64,000 bases of DNA from a candidate division LCP-89 bacterium B3_LCP (GTDB lineage: Bacteria; Electryoneota; B3-LCP). How positions within the stretch are numbered: position 1 is the first letter of the stretch; every line of letters starts with the position of its first letter. The stretch is from contig NJBN01000003.1 of assembly GCA_005223185.1 (NCBI GenBank), forward strand, positions 124,001 through 188,000. The letters run 5' to 3'. Shown piece after piece: positions 1 through 10,065 of this stretch. The translations under genes were made by a program, and so were the position numbers. The notes below the pieces were generated by a model. That model made no database searches, had not been told where the DNA came from, and saw nothing but the letters and a program-made list of their open reading frames with translations.

Positions 1-233
1 GGTTCTGTAAGGTTACCCAAGTATTGTCCGTCTTTTTCAATCCATACTTTTACCGAATCGTATCCGGGAGTTCGCAAATTCCCCGAGATATCCACTATAG
101 AGGAATCCTGCAAATCCCGGGGATAAAGCTGGTAGGATTGCGGGAAAGAGGTAATTTGGACGTTTTGACCGTGTGCGGGAATGTTTCCTGCTGTGATGAC
201 AATAAATATCAATAGAGAACGTATCCTGTTCAT
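1..233 (-). CDS. N-terminal fragment of a secreted protein, cut by the window edge
   Basis: An ATG at 233 opens a frame that runs off the left edge without a stop (77 codons seen). It begins MNRIRSLLIFIVITAGNIPA, a typical signal peptide with a hydrophobic core, followed by a beta-rich segment containing DISGNLRTPGYDSVKVWIE. A GGAG Shine-Dalgarno lies about ten bases upstream of the ATG. The gene follows the gingipain-like gene on the same strand with a 65-base gap. The product is probably exported, but the fragment is too short to name; the visible part could be the first beta-sandwich domain of an esterase or surface protein. Confidence 0.7.
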   Translation of the reverse strand, partial: MNRIRSLLIFIVITAGNIPAHGQNVQITSFPQSYQLYPRDLQDSSIVDISGNLRTPGYDSVKVWIEKDGQYLGNLTE

Positions 234-298
234 AGTGGTAAATCTCCTGGTTTTGCTACGAATAGAGGTTTAAGTCTATTCGAATTATCTGCTGACAA

Positions 299-3200
299 TT
301 ATTTTATCAGCGCCATCTTTTTGACAGCAGTGAATTCCTTTGCCACCATGTGGTAGAAGTAGATGCCGGAAGGTAGATCAGAGGCGTCGAAGGTCACTTC
401 GTGGATACCGGCTGTACGCCTACCGTTGACTAATTCAGCGATTTCTCTTCCCTGTACGTCGAAAACGGTTAAAGTGATCTGTGATGTTTCTGGTAGAGCA
501 AAACTAATTGACGTTGTTGGATTGAATGGATTGGGGTAGTTCTGACGTAGAGCAGATGTTAGTGGAAGGGCTACTTCATCTGCATTGGTTGTCAGCCATT
601 GGTCGAAGGATTCGCCCGTGTTTGACCAGTTGCCAATCAGGTTATCATCTCCCGATGAGAGCTTCTCAAAGGTGAAACTGTTGCTATCCCAGATGAAGTC
701 GGGATAGGTACCAACTCGCCCCTCATAGGTATAAGTACCAGCGGGTGCGCTGCCGGGAACAGTTTGACTCCGGTCACGATCCAGTGTGTTGCCAGCTGGC
801 AGCGAGAGATCAACGGGACCCAATACTGGGCCGTACCAGTTCTGGTTCGGTAACTGCACCATAATCCAGGTGCTGAAGGCAAGTGATGTAGGTTCATTAT
901 TTGTCAATGCAATATTAAAGTCGAAGCTGCCTCCCTGACCTGGAATCGTAACGGGAGTTACAGCAGGAGTCATCGCGATCGTCACCTCCGGGATGGTGAT
1001 CGGCGTGGAGAAGAGTATTGCGGACTGATCTTCCAGGGTCGCAGCCGTGGCGGGGTAAATGTTTCCATTGCGATAGAGGAGTCCGTCGTCCTCATCGTGA
1101 TTTTCAATTCCAGTGGGGCCCCAGCTCTCAAATTCCTTGAACTGGAATTTTATCTGACCATCACCCGTTGAAGTTGGGTAGAATTCAGGATCATACAAGA
1201 TTATTTCATAGGTTGTGTGACCATCATAAGCCAAAGCATACCAGGGAACATAATTGTATTCTATCACAAAATAATGACCGGTTTGACTGTATTGATACCA
1301 GACACCGCCGGCATCCCCTCCGACAGTTGCTCCTGAAGGATCCAAATCACCCCAGATGGCGCTAACCATCGCTGGCGGGCCATCTTCATTGGGGATGGAG
1401 GATGAAGTATAGTCGATCTCATTTGTCACACCCATGCAGATGTGTCCCGGAGTGGTAACGGTTAAACTGTCATAAGTAATGCCGTAATACTGGAAATCGA
1501 ATGGTAAGGCCAGATGATGAACCTGATCGATTTGCGTGAAGGGGATGCGATTGCCAACACCGCCGGAATCGGGGACCAGTTCTATCCAGTCGTATTCAGT
1601 GAAGAACGGGTAATCATACCGGTCATAGGCCATGTAGCCGTAATTATCAGGACCGGTGGGCATGGAGTTGGCATTTCCTATGGTTGTTGAAAAGCCCGTC
1701 TCATTGGTATAGCCATGATCACCGCTAATATTTATAGTGAATTCGGGGAAGCTTCCCGGTGGATAGAAATCCGGTTCTATGGTAACGTTGAAGGTGATTC
1801 TTGTTTCTGATCCAGCCGGCATATCGCCGCAGCTTACCATGCCACTGTTTATGATCACCTGTGTATTCTCACAAGCCAGGACGGCTTCGATATTTTCACC
1901 TGTATATGACCCTGCATTCCCCAGAGTAATGATCAGATTAGCGTTCTCCCCAGGTGCTAAAAGGCTGTCTCCGTTGCCGCCAACTGAATCGTCGATGAAT
2001 AGATCGGAGAACACAACATCAGGAGCATGAACAATCACGCTGAAACTGGACTCCCAGATATCTATGCCGTTGGTGGTGGTAAGGAGGAAAGTAACGGGCT
2101 GCAAATCCTCGATTTGTGGATTGACACTGAATTCAAAGGCGCGATCAACAGTGGTAGTCGATCCAGCGGCTATAGCGCCTATCCAGACGGAATCCCGGTT
2201 AACTGTCACCAACGGATTGTCAGTCGTGATGGTACCGCTGATATTGCTCGCTGCAGAAGCGCCATCGTTTAAGACTACGATGCCCAGTTCGATGGTTTCG
2301 TAGAATTCTAATTGACCGTTGCCGTTGCCGGTAAGATCGTCCTGTATGATATGATCTTCATAGATTACATATGCAGTAGAAGGATCGATGATATCGAGAT
2401 CGATAGTATAGGGAATCATATCTCCACCGGAAACCGTCAGCGTCAAAGAACCGGGACTGGAGATCGGTGGATCGAAGGTTAAGGTGGCCTGTCCAGAAGC
2501 GTTGGTCACAGCCGTAGCATAGACGTCTTGATTCATGCCGCAAACCATGGCTCCCTTGACTGCACCATATGGTGATGTGACACTAACGTAAAAAGAAGAG
2601 GTCCCCACCGGGACTTCCGGATTGTGTGATACCAACGGCGAATAAGGAACACCACCGCGTAGACTAACAGACGGATCACCGAAGATAGTCAGATTGGCGA
2701 ATTCCCACGGTCCGACGTCGGGGTAGGGGTAGTTATCCATCATCAGCATTGAACCGCTGAAACAGATCCCTCCCAGGGTCAGCATCGAATCGGCAACAAG
2801 CACATCTATCGCTTCATCCTGCATATCCAGCGGAGGCGCTCCGGTCATTCCTTCTACGCTGCCGTAGAATCCAATTCCGCCAGTCGGTAACCCGGTCGAT
2901 TCATGAGTCGCTCTCAGCCAGGCTTCACCCAGACAGGTATATTCCACGAACTGACCTGTATTGCAGGCGACACTGTTCACGTGCGGAAGCATGTTGCTGT
3001 TTACAAACCTATCCACTTCCGCTGTGGATATGCCTGATGTACCCCAACCCTCCGGGCCGCCGTGGCCTGTATAAAATAGAATACTTTTACCATCATTGAT
3101 GAAGTCAACAGCCATCTCCATCGTGCACCAGGGATCATAAGCACTGTCAACCTGAGTATAGGTATGATCCAGAAGTTTATAGGCAATGTTGGTCATATGG

Positions 3201-4369
3201 GTGTAATCATATTCACCATAATGCTCAGGAAACGGACCTTCAGTGCTGGCAATGCCAAATCCTTTGTCATACCAACTGCCAGATGGATCTGGATATCTTT
3301 CATAATCAATCGTCCGCTGCACCTGCGTGGCAACCTGCGCAATGTTTTCAGCGGAGAACCTCCCCACGAATATATCAGGGTAGCTGTCAGTGCCTACCAA
3401 CTGAGAATAGATGGGATCGGAATCCAAATCTCTTGAGAACGTAGGTATCTGAGCAGCATCACCGACAAACAGCACATAGCATAAATCATGGCTATGATAA
3501 TAGTCTTGAATGTAGCTTTTTATCTGTTCAGGAGTATTCCCTGCTTCCGAAGCAGGCACCAATTCGGTCGGGATACCGCGCTGAATTTTCCAAGCGACAA
3601 AATCGGACATCTCATCGATAAATTCATCGTAGCAGATGATCAGCATTTCGCCCGATTCGCACAGAGTGGGATAGTCCAGGCCGGAGAAGTTAGCAAAACG
3701 CCGCTGGTAAATCTTCTTGAATTGGGGATCGATCCTTGTCAAGGATCGACTGCGTACCAGTGTATTCTCTCCGCCGGACACGGTCTTCTTCACTTCTATG
3801 GTAATATCAGTGTATATTCTTAAAACACGAGCAACAGGATTGTACTGGAATGCATTCATTTCGACCACGGCACCGCGGTAATCGCGCATGATGTACGGCT
3901 TGCGGATATTGGCAATTTCAGCAGGGAAAAAGGCATCCTTCTGATAGACTTCGGCGAATGTGTAGGGCACCGTATTAGGATCTACAGAACGCAGGAGATG
4001 TCCTTTAGATGGCGCTATATCGATATTTTTAATCTCGATATAGTTCGATGAAATGATTTCGAAGCTCATGATACCATCATCAGGAATGCGTAGGGAACGG
4101 TTGATACGAGGCAGACGGGGAAATCCCTTCTCCCCTATCATGCTCTCCTTCGGATAACCTTGTATCAAGGTGAAGATTTTACTATCTATCGCGATCTCAT
4201 CGAAAGTATAGCCGTTGATGGTGTAGTTAAGTACCGTTCGATTATTTTCGCTTTCCAGTACTGTAACAGCGAAAGGTTCGATGGAATCGTTGAAGTTCAC
4301 AATTTCTGCGGTTGACTCCAAACCGCAGACTGAAATCAGTATTATCAGGGATAGATATATATTACGCAT
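299..4369 (-). CDS. Gingipain-like C25 cysteine peptidase with T9SS sorting domain
   Basis: 1,356 residues. A signal peptide (about 1-22) is followed by a gingipain-type propeptide (to about 235) and a C25 peptidase domain (about 240-590). That domain carries the catalytic pair: the His in YTGHGG near residue 434 and the Cys in NSVACNTGQ near 469. A gingipain-associated Ig-like domain and CARDB-like beta domains follow. Next comes a GPDxYGY domain shared with the next gene, then a pre-sorting beta-sandwich (about 1165-1270). The C-terminus is a classic T9SS sorting domain starting at QNYPNPFNPTT and ending MALIK. The protein is predicted to cross the outer membrane through SprA and be anchored or released at the cell surface as a protease. 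Promoter hexamers are visible at 4445-4473. The frame is intact. Confidence 0.93.
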   Translation of the reverse strand: MRNIYLSLIILISVCGLESTAEIVNFNDSIEPFAVTVLESENNRTVLNYTINGYTFDEIAIDSKIFTLIQGYPKESMIGEKGFPRLPRINRSLRIPDDGIMSFEIISSNYIEIKNIDIAPSKGHLLRSVDPNTVPYTFAEVYQKDAFFPAEIANIRKPYIMRDYRGAVVEMNAFQYNPVARVLRIYTDITIEVKKTVSGGENTLVRSRSLTRIDPQFKKIYQRRFANFSGLDYPTLCESGEMLIICYDEFIDEMSDFVAWKIQRGIPTELVPASEAGNTPEQIKSYIQDYYHSHDLCYVLFVGDAAQIPTFSRDLDSDPIYSQLVGTDSYPDIFVGRFSAENIAQVATQVQRTIDYERYPDPSGSWYDKGFGIASTEGPFPEHYGEYDYTHMTNIAYKLLDHTYTQVDSAYDPWCTMEMAVDFINDGKSILFYTGHGGPEGWGTSGISTAEVDRFVNSNMLPHVNSVACNTGQFVEYTCLGEAWLRATHESTGLPTGGIGFYGSVEGMTGAPPLDMQDEAIDVLVADSMLTLGGICFSGSMLMMDNYPYPDVGPWEFANLTIFGDPSVSLRGGVPYSPLVSHNPEVPVGTSSFYVSVTSPYGAVKGAMVCGMNQDVYATAVTNASGQATLTFDPPISSPGSLTLTVSGGDMIPYTIDLDIIDPSTAYVIYEDHIIQDDLTGNGNGQLEFYETIELGIVVLNDGASAASNISGTITTDNPLVTVNRDSVWIGAIAAGSTTTVDRAFEFSVNPQIEDLQPVTFLLTTTNGIDIWESSFSVIVHAPDVVFSDLFIDDSVGGNGDSLLAPGENANLIITLGNAGSYTGENIEAVLACENTQVIINSGMVSCGDMPAGSETRITFNVTIEPDFYPPGSFPEFTINISGDHGYTNETGFSTTIGNANSMPTGPDNYGYMAYDRYDYPFFTEYDWIELVPDSGGVGNRIPFTQIDQVHHLALPFDFQYYGITYDSLTVTTPGHICMGVTNEIDYTSSSIPNEDGPPAMVSAIWGDLDPSGATVGGDAGGVWYQYSQTGHYFVIEYNYVPWYALAYDGHTTYEIILYDPEFYPTSTGDGQIKFQFKEFESWGPTGIENHDEDDGLLYRNGNIYPATAATLEDQSAILFSTPITIPEVTIAMTPAVTPVTIPGQGGSFDFNIALTNNEPTSLAFSTWIMVQLPNQNWYGPVLGPVDLSLPAGNTLDRDRSQTVPGSAPAGTYTYEGRVGTYPDFIWDSNSFTFEKLSSGDDNLIGNWSNTGESFDQWLTTNADEVALPLTSALRQNYPNPFNPTTSISFALPETSQITLTVFDVQGREIAELVNGRRTAGIHEVTFDASDLPSGIYFYHMVAKEFTAVKKMALIK

Positions 4370-4444
4370 TTTTCGTGTCCCGCTTTATAGCATTGGAGGT
4401 ACTTCTCTTCTGTAGTGTAATCATGAGTCTGAATTCTACATACT

Positions 4445-4473
4445 AATATACACAATATTTTCAGAATTATCAA
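4445..4473 (-). promoter_or_regulatory. Sigma70-type promoter of the gingipain-like gene
   Basis: On the minus strand: TTGATA, a 17-base spacer, TATATT. It lies about 75 bases upstream of the start codon at 4369. Confidence 0.6.
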
Positions 4474-4507
4474 GTGATTTGTTTTTTTTGGGGGGGATTC
4501 AATAAAT

Positions 4508-4533
4508 AAAGGGCGCAGTACGCTACGCCCTTT
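4508..4533 (-). terminator. Rho-independent terminator
   Basis: Perfect 8-bp arms AAAGGGCG/CGCCCTTT with a 10-base loop. On the minus strand they are followed by a T-rich tail (ATTTATTG). The hairpin sits 25 bases after the stop codon of the gene ending at 4558. Confidence 0.75.
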
Positions 4534-4557
4534 CTGTCATCGGTTCACGGTAAACGG

Positions 4558-6795
4558 TCACTTCATCAACACCATCTTACCCGTATCCGTAAACTCACCA
4601 GCAGTCAACCGGTACAAGTACACTCCCGAAGTTAAACCGGATGCATCGAATGTAACCTCATGAACACCAGCATCCCGCCAGCTGTTGACAAGTTCTGCAA
4701 CCAAACGACCAGAAATGTCGAACACCGATAGGTTTACCCGACTTGCATCTTGCAGCTTGTAGCTAAGAACTGTTGTTGGGTTGAAAGGGTTAGGGTGAGC
4801 GCCGTTCAATCCGAAGGTGGAGGGTAGCTCTGTTGTTGTCTCAACATTTTCATTAAGCCAATCCCCGAAGCTACTGACCTGCCATTGAGCCGATCCCTGG
4901 TACCCATCCGGTGGGATGATGATATCGAACGGGAAGCTGTCGGACGCCCAGATCGTGTTGGTCTCGTAATCCCCCAGATAACCGTCATATGTATAGCTAT
5001 TCGATGGTGCTCCAGGTGGAATCTGCTGAGTGAACGTCCTCATTCCAGGAGTCATATTGCCGGGTATTTCTCTGGTAGCGGGACCGAAGATCAAGAGTGC
5101 TTCATTCACCAGCACCCATAAATCGAATTCAACCGTAAAGCTCTCTCGATTAGCTATCTGCAAAGTCCAATCGAAAGAACCGCCTGGTGAAACGATAACC
5201 GGCAGTCCACCAACAGGTTCGATGTCTATGGTCATGTTATAGATAGCTGCCTCTCCGCTTATGCCCGTACGAATCATCACATCATGAGTTTCTGCATTGC
5301 GGAAGGGAGCCCAGACGCCGGTATATTCCCAACTGCGGCGCGAACCTACCTGTGTCGCCGAACTATCGTTGCCTATTCCCGGGCTGTTTTCTCCGGTCAT
5401 GTGCCAGGAAACGTAGAAGCCGCCTTCGGTGATTTCGATATTCTGTCCAGAAACGTCAACGGAGTACCACTGGTTTCCGGTCGGCGCGTTGACCTGCTGA
5501 GAGAACAGTCCTGTTCCCGGAGCTCCATAGGTGCCGTCATCGTCGGAAATCCGGGCTTCAAAAGGCAGCGTAGCTGAACCTGAAGTAATGTAGAACTGGA
5601 TATCATCGATAGTAACCGGATATGTCGGCGGGATGAAATACTGACCCAAGCCGCCGTCTCCGCCCATCCAGGTCCAACCCTGTTCGGATGAACCATCGTC
5701 ATACATCATATCGCCCGGTAAAGTCATCACCCGCGCTTCTGTGACGACATCATCGTTATTGGGATTCATGTCGCCGGGTAAATTAGCCATTATAGTATAG
5801 AAGTACTGCCCATCCGACGTAGGCGTCCAGCTTTGAGTGAAGGTAACCTCCAGCTCCTCACCTGGATTTAGAGGACCAGCATCCACATATTCATAGTACA
5901 CAGGTATCCCCAATTCCGATTCGATCAGACAGCGCACCTGGAAGCTGCTTTCCGCCTGATTACCGGCGTTCTTTACCTTACCCCAGGGCTGTACCGATTC
6001 GCCATTCAAAGTGAAGAAACCACCGGACTGATCATTAGCACTGGCGATTGTCGCCAGGTCATGAACGATGTAGGTGACATTGTCCGGATATTCGAACCGA
6101 ACCACGTAGTTGCTGGGTATATAAGTGTCCGCCGAATGCAGCAGACCTACCTGACCATTGATGTTCTCAATGCCAACCAGTAAGTCTGTATTGGACACTG
6201 TGCCGTTCTGCGGACCGTACTGGTAGGTGATAGAGCTATCGGTATCGGTCAGTATCACCTGGAAATAGTGTGAACCGATAGTTGACCACGCCGGAATGTC
6301 AATGAAGGACACTATCAAGCTATCAGCGTCATTCGTCCAGTAATATACGCTGCCTTGACCGGACTGTCCGGGATACCAATCCCCCACATAGACAGCCAGA
6401 AAGTCATTGGGCGGCGACGTTAAAGGAATGGTTGCAGGAAACGGCTGCGCCATGTTGAAGGGCGCTCCGAATTCCAGATAACCATTCGATCCGATATAGA
6501 ACTGTTCCACATCGTACCAGTAGTAGTGAAAGGGGAATCCGGTACTGAAGGGACCCACCCAGTTGTCATCTCCCAGACCTCCTACCAGAGTGCCTGTGGT
6601 AGTTATATCGATCCAGCTGAGAACCGGTCCGCCCGGTTCATTAGAATCGATCCAGGTGTAGCCGTAGGCATCTGGTCCACCAGTAGCATCGATACCGGGG
6701 GTTATGGCGCCTCCCCATTCTCCTAATGGAACTCCAGCCAGGGCCATACTGACTGTGACCAGCATTATCATCATACCAAACATTACACTTCGCAT
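4558..6795 (-). CDS. Secreted multi-domain beta-sandwich protein with T9SS sorting domain
   Basis: 745 residues. A clear signal peptide (1-20, ending ALAG) precedes a domain starting GGPDAYGYTWIDS. This resembles the GPDxYGY...PFxFxYY...NGYLxFG domain found inside the neighbouring gingipain-like protein. A CARDB-like segment (about 245-355) and a jelly-roll-like region follow. A roughly 105-residue domain (about 520-630) is shared with two other T9SS cargos here. The T9SS tail starts HPNPFNPTT and ends MVLMK. No catalytic motif is recognised. A GAGGAGG Shine-Dalgarno seven bases upstream fixes the start. The protein probably acts at the cell surface as an adhesin or scaffold, but its function is unknown. 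Confidence 0.88.
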   Translation of the reverse strand: MRSVMFGMMIMLVTVSMALAGVPLGEWGGAITPGIDATGGPDAYGYTWIDSNEPGGPVLSWIDITTTGTLVGGLGDDNWVGPFSTGFPFHYYWYDVEQFYIGSNGYLEFGAPFNMAQPFPATIPLTSPPNDFLAVYVGDWYPGQSGQGSVYYWTNDADSLIVSFIDIPAWSTIGSHYFQVILTDTDSSITYQYGPQNGTVSNTDLLVGIENINGQVGLLHSADTYIPSNYVVRFEYPDNVTYIVHDLATIASANDQSGGFFTLNGESVQPWGKVKNAGNQAESSFQVRCLIESELGIPVYYEYVDAGPLNPGEELEVTFTQSWTPTSDGQYFYTIMANLPGDMNPNNDDVVTEARVMTLPGDMMYDDGSSEQGWTWMGGDGGLGQYFIPPTYPVTIDDIQFYITSGSATLPFEARISDDDGTYGAPGTGLFSQQVNAPTGNQWYSVDVSGQNIEITEGGFYVSWHMTGENSPGIGNDSSATQVGSRRSWEYTGVWAPFRNAETHDVMIRTGISGEAAIYNMTIDIEPVGGLPVIVSPGGSFDWTLQIANRESFTVEFDLWVLVNEALLIFGPATREIPGNMTPGMRTFTQQIPPGAPSNSYTYDGYLGDYETNTIWASDSFPFDIIIPPDGYQGSAQWQVSSFGDWLNENVETTTELPSTFGLNGAHPNPFNPTTVLSYKLQDASRVNLSVFDISGRLVAELVNSWRDAGVHEVTFDASGLTSGVYLYRLTAGEFTDTGKMVLMK

Positions 6796-6908
6796 TTTCG
6801 CCTCCTCTTTTGGTAGTGTTGGAAAATAAGAAATCCCAGGAAGTACCCCCCCGGGATGTTGTCATTTTTTAGTTCCTAAACCGTACAGAGCAGACAGTGA
6901 TTATTGTG

Positions 6909-6937
6909 AATGTAAGTACTTTTTATGGCAAAAGCAA
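6909..6937 (-). promoter_or_regulatory. Probable promoter of the 745-residue T9SS protein
   Basis: On the minus strand: TTGCTT, a 17-base spacer, TACATT, about 115 bases upstream of the start at 6795. The hexamers are weaker than others in this window. Confidence 0.4.
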
Positions 6938-7045
6938 GGACTTTTTCAAATTGGTGATCTTTTCTGCACAGAATTGTCAATGATACAAATAATTCAGCGA
7001 TATTCTAAGGTATATTTTTAACGATTGATTCGGGCATCTAAATCT

Positions 7046-7417
7046 CTAACCCCGGGTTCTCGCAAAAACAGCTATAGCTACCGGAATCGGCCAGACCAAA
7101 ACCATCATTACTCGTCCAACAGGGTTAGGACAAACGAAGAAGCTAATACCTATAAAAACCGTTGCCAGGATTACCATACGCCATTTGGCTTTTTTGGTTA
7201 GACCTTCCCCGGCTTCCCAGCCCCGCAGGGTATCTCCAAAATAACGGTTACTGCGCAGCCATTCGTGATATCTCTTGTTGCTGCGAGCCAAAAACCATGC
7301 GGCTAAAAGCACAAACGGAGTGGTGGGAAGCAAGGGAATAAAGATTCCCACCAACCCTAGACCCAGAATGGCAAACCCTAAGCTTAAGAAAACCTTATTT
7401 TTAATTTCCCGCCACAT
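7046..7417 (-). CDS. YbaN/DUF454 family inner-membrane protein
   Basis: 123 residues, the usual length for the DUF454 (YbaN) family. The signature LLPTTPFVLLAAWFLARSN follows the first hydrophobic segment (about 10-30), and a second membrane region covers about 80-118. Family members are small inner-membrane proteins of unknown function. The gene lies downstream of the malic enzyme gene on the same strand but beyond its terminator (7456-7490), so it probably has its own promoter. No strong Shine-Dalgarno was seen. Confidence 0.85.
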   Translation of the reverse strand: MWREIKNKVFLSLGFAILGLGLVGIFIPLLPTTPFVLLAAWFLARSNKRYHEWLRSNRYFGDTLRGWEAGEGLTKKAKWRMVILATVFIGISFFVCPNPVGRVMMVLVWPIPVAIAVFARTRG

Positions 7418-7455
7418 TATTGGTGATACTTTTGCATTTATATGTTATCAATACG

Positions 7456-7490
7456 AAAAGCGCATCCAGAAATACAGCGGATGCGCTTCG
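7456..7490 (-). terminator. Rho-independent terminator of the malic enzyme gene
   Basis: Ten-bp perfect stem AAGCGCATCC/GGATGCGCTT with an 11-base loop, followed on the minus strand by TTCGTATTG, about 20 bases after the stop at 7510. Confidence 0.75.
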
Positions 7491-7509
7491 ATTATTATCA
7501 TAATATGTA

Positions 7510-9786
7510 CTATTCCGCATTGGATTGCGCATCGACTACGGCGATGGAAGCAATGTTGACGATATCATCCACCGAACAGCCGCGTTGAAGCACATGAACG
7601 GGTTTGCTAATGCCCTTCAGGATAGGTCCTATAGCGGTAGCACCGCCCAGTTTTCCCACTAATTTATAGGCAATATTACCGGATTGCATATCGGGGAAGA
7701 TGAGGATGTTCGCTTCACCGCCAAGTTCACAGAAGGAATAATTCTCTTCTTGTATCAATCTATCCACAGCAGTATCAGCCTGCATCTCACCATCTATAAT
7801 CAGGTCAGGATACCGCCCCTTGACAATTTCCACAGCTTTGCGAACTTTGGCGGATTCCTTATGTTTTACACTGCCGAAATTCGAGAAGGAAAGCATGGCA
7901 ATCTTCGGTTCGATATCCATTGATTTTGCCACTTCCGCAGCGCTTATAGCGATTTCTGCAAGATCTTCCGGAGCGTCATTATCTACATTTACCGTCGTAT
8001 CAGCGAAGAATACAACTCTATTGGGGAATACCATCATATAAACGCCGCAACAAAGGCGGTTGCCTTTTTTTGTCCTCACGATTTGCAGCGCTGGTCGAAT
8101 GGTCTCCGGATAGTTCTGTGAAACTCCCGCAACCAGACAATCGGCATCACCCATGTGAACCATCATCATACCAAAATAATTGCGCTGGTGCATAAATTTC
8201 TCTGCTGCAGTCGGAGTGATTCCATGACGCTGTCTCAAACGTAAAAATTCCAGCTTGTATTCCTCCAGTTTGGGATAGTGGAAGTTATCTACTATTTCAG
8301 CGCTTTTGAGGTCCAGACCAAGCTCACTGACACGTTTTTCAATCGATTCCTTTGGACCCAGAATTATGGGAGTCCCGATGCCTTCATCTACAATAATCTG
8401 CGCAGCTCGCAGAATCTTGTCTTCGGTGCCTTCGGGAAAGACAATCTTCTTAGGTTCTGCTTTGGCTTTGTAGATGACTTTGCGCATGATAGTGTGGGAA
8501 GCGCCGAAATGACTTTCCAGAGAATCGCGGTACTGGTCAAAATCTTCATAAGGAATCAGAGCCACACCGGTTTCCACGGCTGCTTTGGCTACTGCCGGAG
8601 CTTCCCATAGAAGAACACGCGGATCGAAAGGTTTAGGAATGATGTATTCCGGGCCAAAAGTAAAATTAGCGACACCATAGGCCCGGCATACACTATCGGG
8701 TACATCTTGTTTAGCCAGGTTTGCCAGAGCATAAGCCGCCGCGACTTTCATGGGCTCGTTTATAGCAGTAGCCCTGACGTCAAGTGCGCCGCGGAAAATG
8801 AACGGGAAACCCAGCACGTTATTGACCTGGTTGGGAAAATCGGAACGTCCCGTAGCCATGATTACGTCTTTACGTACATCAACGGCGTCGGGATAGGTGA
8901 TTTCCGGATCGGGATTCGCCATGGCAAAAATAATGGGGTCTTTAGCCATGGATTTGACCATGTCCTTGGTTACTGTATCCTTGACCGATACACCGCAAAA
9001 TACGTCCGCATCTTTCATGGCGTCATCCAGCGTGCGGCAATCAGTCTTCCTGGCAAAACGCGCCTTGTATTTGTTGTAGCGCGGGTGGAAAGGATCCATA
9101 TCCTCCCTGCCCTCGTAAATAACGCCCTTGGAATCGCAAAGCAGCATATTCTCAGGATTTATCCCTAATTCGATGTAAAAAGCCGCGCAGGCGATACCGG
9201 CAGCACCAGCGCCATTGTACACCACGCGCATCTTATCCAGATCCTTATCCACCAACTCCGCAGCGTTCAGGAGCGCCGCGCCTGAAATGATGGCAGTCCC
9301 GTGCTGATCATCATGGAAAACCGGAATGCGCATCGTTTCTTTTAAGGTTTCTTCGATGTAGAAACAATCCGGCGCTGCTATGTCTTCTAAGTTAATGCCT
9401 CCAAAAGTTGGTTCTAATAGCTGGCAGGTTTTGATAATTTCATCAGCATCTCTGGTGTCCAACTCGATATCAAAGACGTCAACATTGGCGAACTTCTTAA
9501 AGAGAACTCCCTTCCCTTCCATCACCGGTTTGCCAGCCAGAGCGCCGATTTTCCCTAAACCCAGGACGGCAGTGCCGTTGGTGATAACCGCTACCAAATT
9601 GCCCTTGGCGGTGTACTTGTAAGCGTCTTCGGGGTTCTTCTCTATTTCAAGGCATGGATCAGCCACGCCCGGCGTGTATGCCAGGGAAAGATCACGCTGG
9701 GTTAGACACGGCTTAGTTGGCGTGACTTCCACCTTTCCCGGTTTGCCCATCGAATGGTAATCGAGGGCATCCTGTTTGCGAATCAT
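7510..9786 (-). CDS. maeB: NADP-dependent malic enzyme fused to a phosphotransacetylase-like domain
   Basis: 758 residues, the standard length of the MaeB-type malic enzyme. Residues 1-430 form the malic enzyme: [10 protein letters not shown] contains the catalytic Tyr, FHDDQHGTA is a metal/substrate segment, and [11 protein letters not shown] is the nucleotide-binding loop. Residues about 435-758 are a phosphate acetyl/butyryltransferase-like domain ([13 protein letters not shown] near its start). In known MaeB proteins this domain is regulatory, sensing acetyl-CoA, rather than catalytic. The enzyme converts malate to pyruvate, CO2 and NADPH, linking the TCA cycle to biosynthesis. The gene is monocistronic: a promoter is visible at 9852-9880 and a terminator at 7456-7490. 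Confidence 0.95.
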   Translation of the reverse strand: MIRKQDALDYHSMGKPGKVEVTPTKPCLTQRDLSLAYTPGVADPCLEIEKNPEDAYKYTAKGNLVAVITNGTAVLGLGKIGALAGKPVMEGKGVLFKKFANVDVFDIELDTRDADEIIKTCQLLEPTFGGINLEDIAAPDCFYIEETLKETMRIPVFHDDQHGTAIISGAALLNAAELVDKDLDKMRVVYNGAGAAGIACAAFYIELGINPENMLLCDSKGVIYEGREDMDPFHPRYNKYKARFARKTDCRTLDDAMKDADVFCGVSVKDTVTKDMVKSMAKDPIIFAMANPDPEITYPDAVDVRKDVIMATGRSDFPNQVNNVLGFPFIFRGALDVRATAINEPMKVAAAYALANLAKQDVPDSVCRAYGVANFTFGPEYIIPKPFDPRVLLWEAPAVAKAAVETGVALIPYEDFDQYRDSLESHFGASHTIMRKVIYKAKAEPKKIVFPEGTEDKILRAAQIIVDEGIGTPIILGPKESIEKRVSELGLDLKSAEIVDNFHYPKLEEYKLEFLRLRQRHGITPTAAEKFMHQRNYFGMMMVHMGDADCLVAGVSQNYPETIRPALQIVRTKKGNRLCCGVYMMVFPNRVVFFADTTVNVDNDAPEDLAEIAISAAEVAKSMDIEPKIAMLSFSNFGSVKHKESAKVRKAVEIVKGRYPDLIIDGEMQADTAVDRLIQEENYSFCELGGEANILIFPDMQSGNIAYKLVGKLGGATAIGPILKGISKPVHVLQRGCSVDDIVNIASIAVVDAQSNAE

Positions 9787-9851
9787 ATTAACTCCAGATG
9801 ATTATTTCATAGACGGAAAACGATTTGTTTAAGATCGCTTTAGAAGCTTTC

Positions 9852-9880
9852 AATATAAACACTAAAAAATGCATTTTCAA
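9852..9880 (-). promoter_or_regulatory. Promoter of the malic enzyme gene
   Basis: On the minus strand: TTGAAA, a 17-base spacer, TATATT, about 65 bases upstream of the start codon at 9786. Confidence 0.6.
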
Positions 9881-9918
9881 TTGAATTATGGGCTTTTTAT
9901 CAGTAAACACAAAATACA

Positions 9919-9940
9919 AAGCCCCGCATCCACAGGGCTT
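9919..9940 (-). terminator. Rho-independent terminator
   Basis: AAGCCC/GGGCTT stem with a 10-base loop, followed on the minus strand by TGTATTTTG. It lies downstream of the split T9SS protease unit that ends at 10066. Confidence 0.6.
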
Positions 9941-9995
9941 GTCTCTATAATTGTTTAACCGTTGCGTCAGAAAAACGGTGTGCCGTGATACGGCT

Positions 9996-10057
9996 GGGGA
10001 GATCGGACATTCCTGTCTGACCTCACTCAATGACAGGCAGGAATGCCTATCCTCCCC
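9996..10057. repeat. Long imperfect inverted repeat downstream of the split T9SS gene
   Basis: Two arms of about 26 bases each run from GGGGAGATCGGACATTCCTG to its near-complement ending CCTATCCTCCCC, around a loop of about 9 bases. The arms differ at only a few positions. The element sits between the stop at 10066 and the terminator at 9919-9940 and contains no gene. It looks like a palindromic intergenic repeat unit rather than a terminator. Confidence 0.6.
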
Positions 10058-10065
10058 GCATATTC

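Noticed and set aside
24-215. 63-codon plus-strand open frame at the window start
   Set aside because: The minus strand here encodes a signal peptide with a Shine-Dalgarno site; the plus frame is its shadow.
8707-9168. 153-codon plus-strand open frame
   Set aside because: Lies wholly inside the malic enzyme gene on the opposite strand and resembles no protein.
9788-10030. 80-codon minus-strand open frame between maeB and the T9SS tail
   Set aside because: It covers the maeB promoter, the terminator hairpin at 9919-9940 and half of the palindrome at 9996-10057. The composition is not protein-like.
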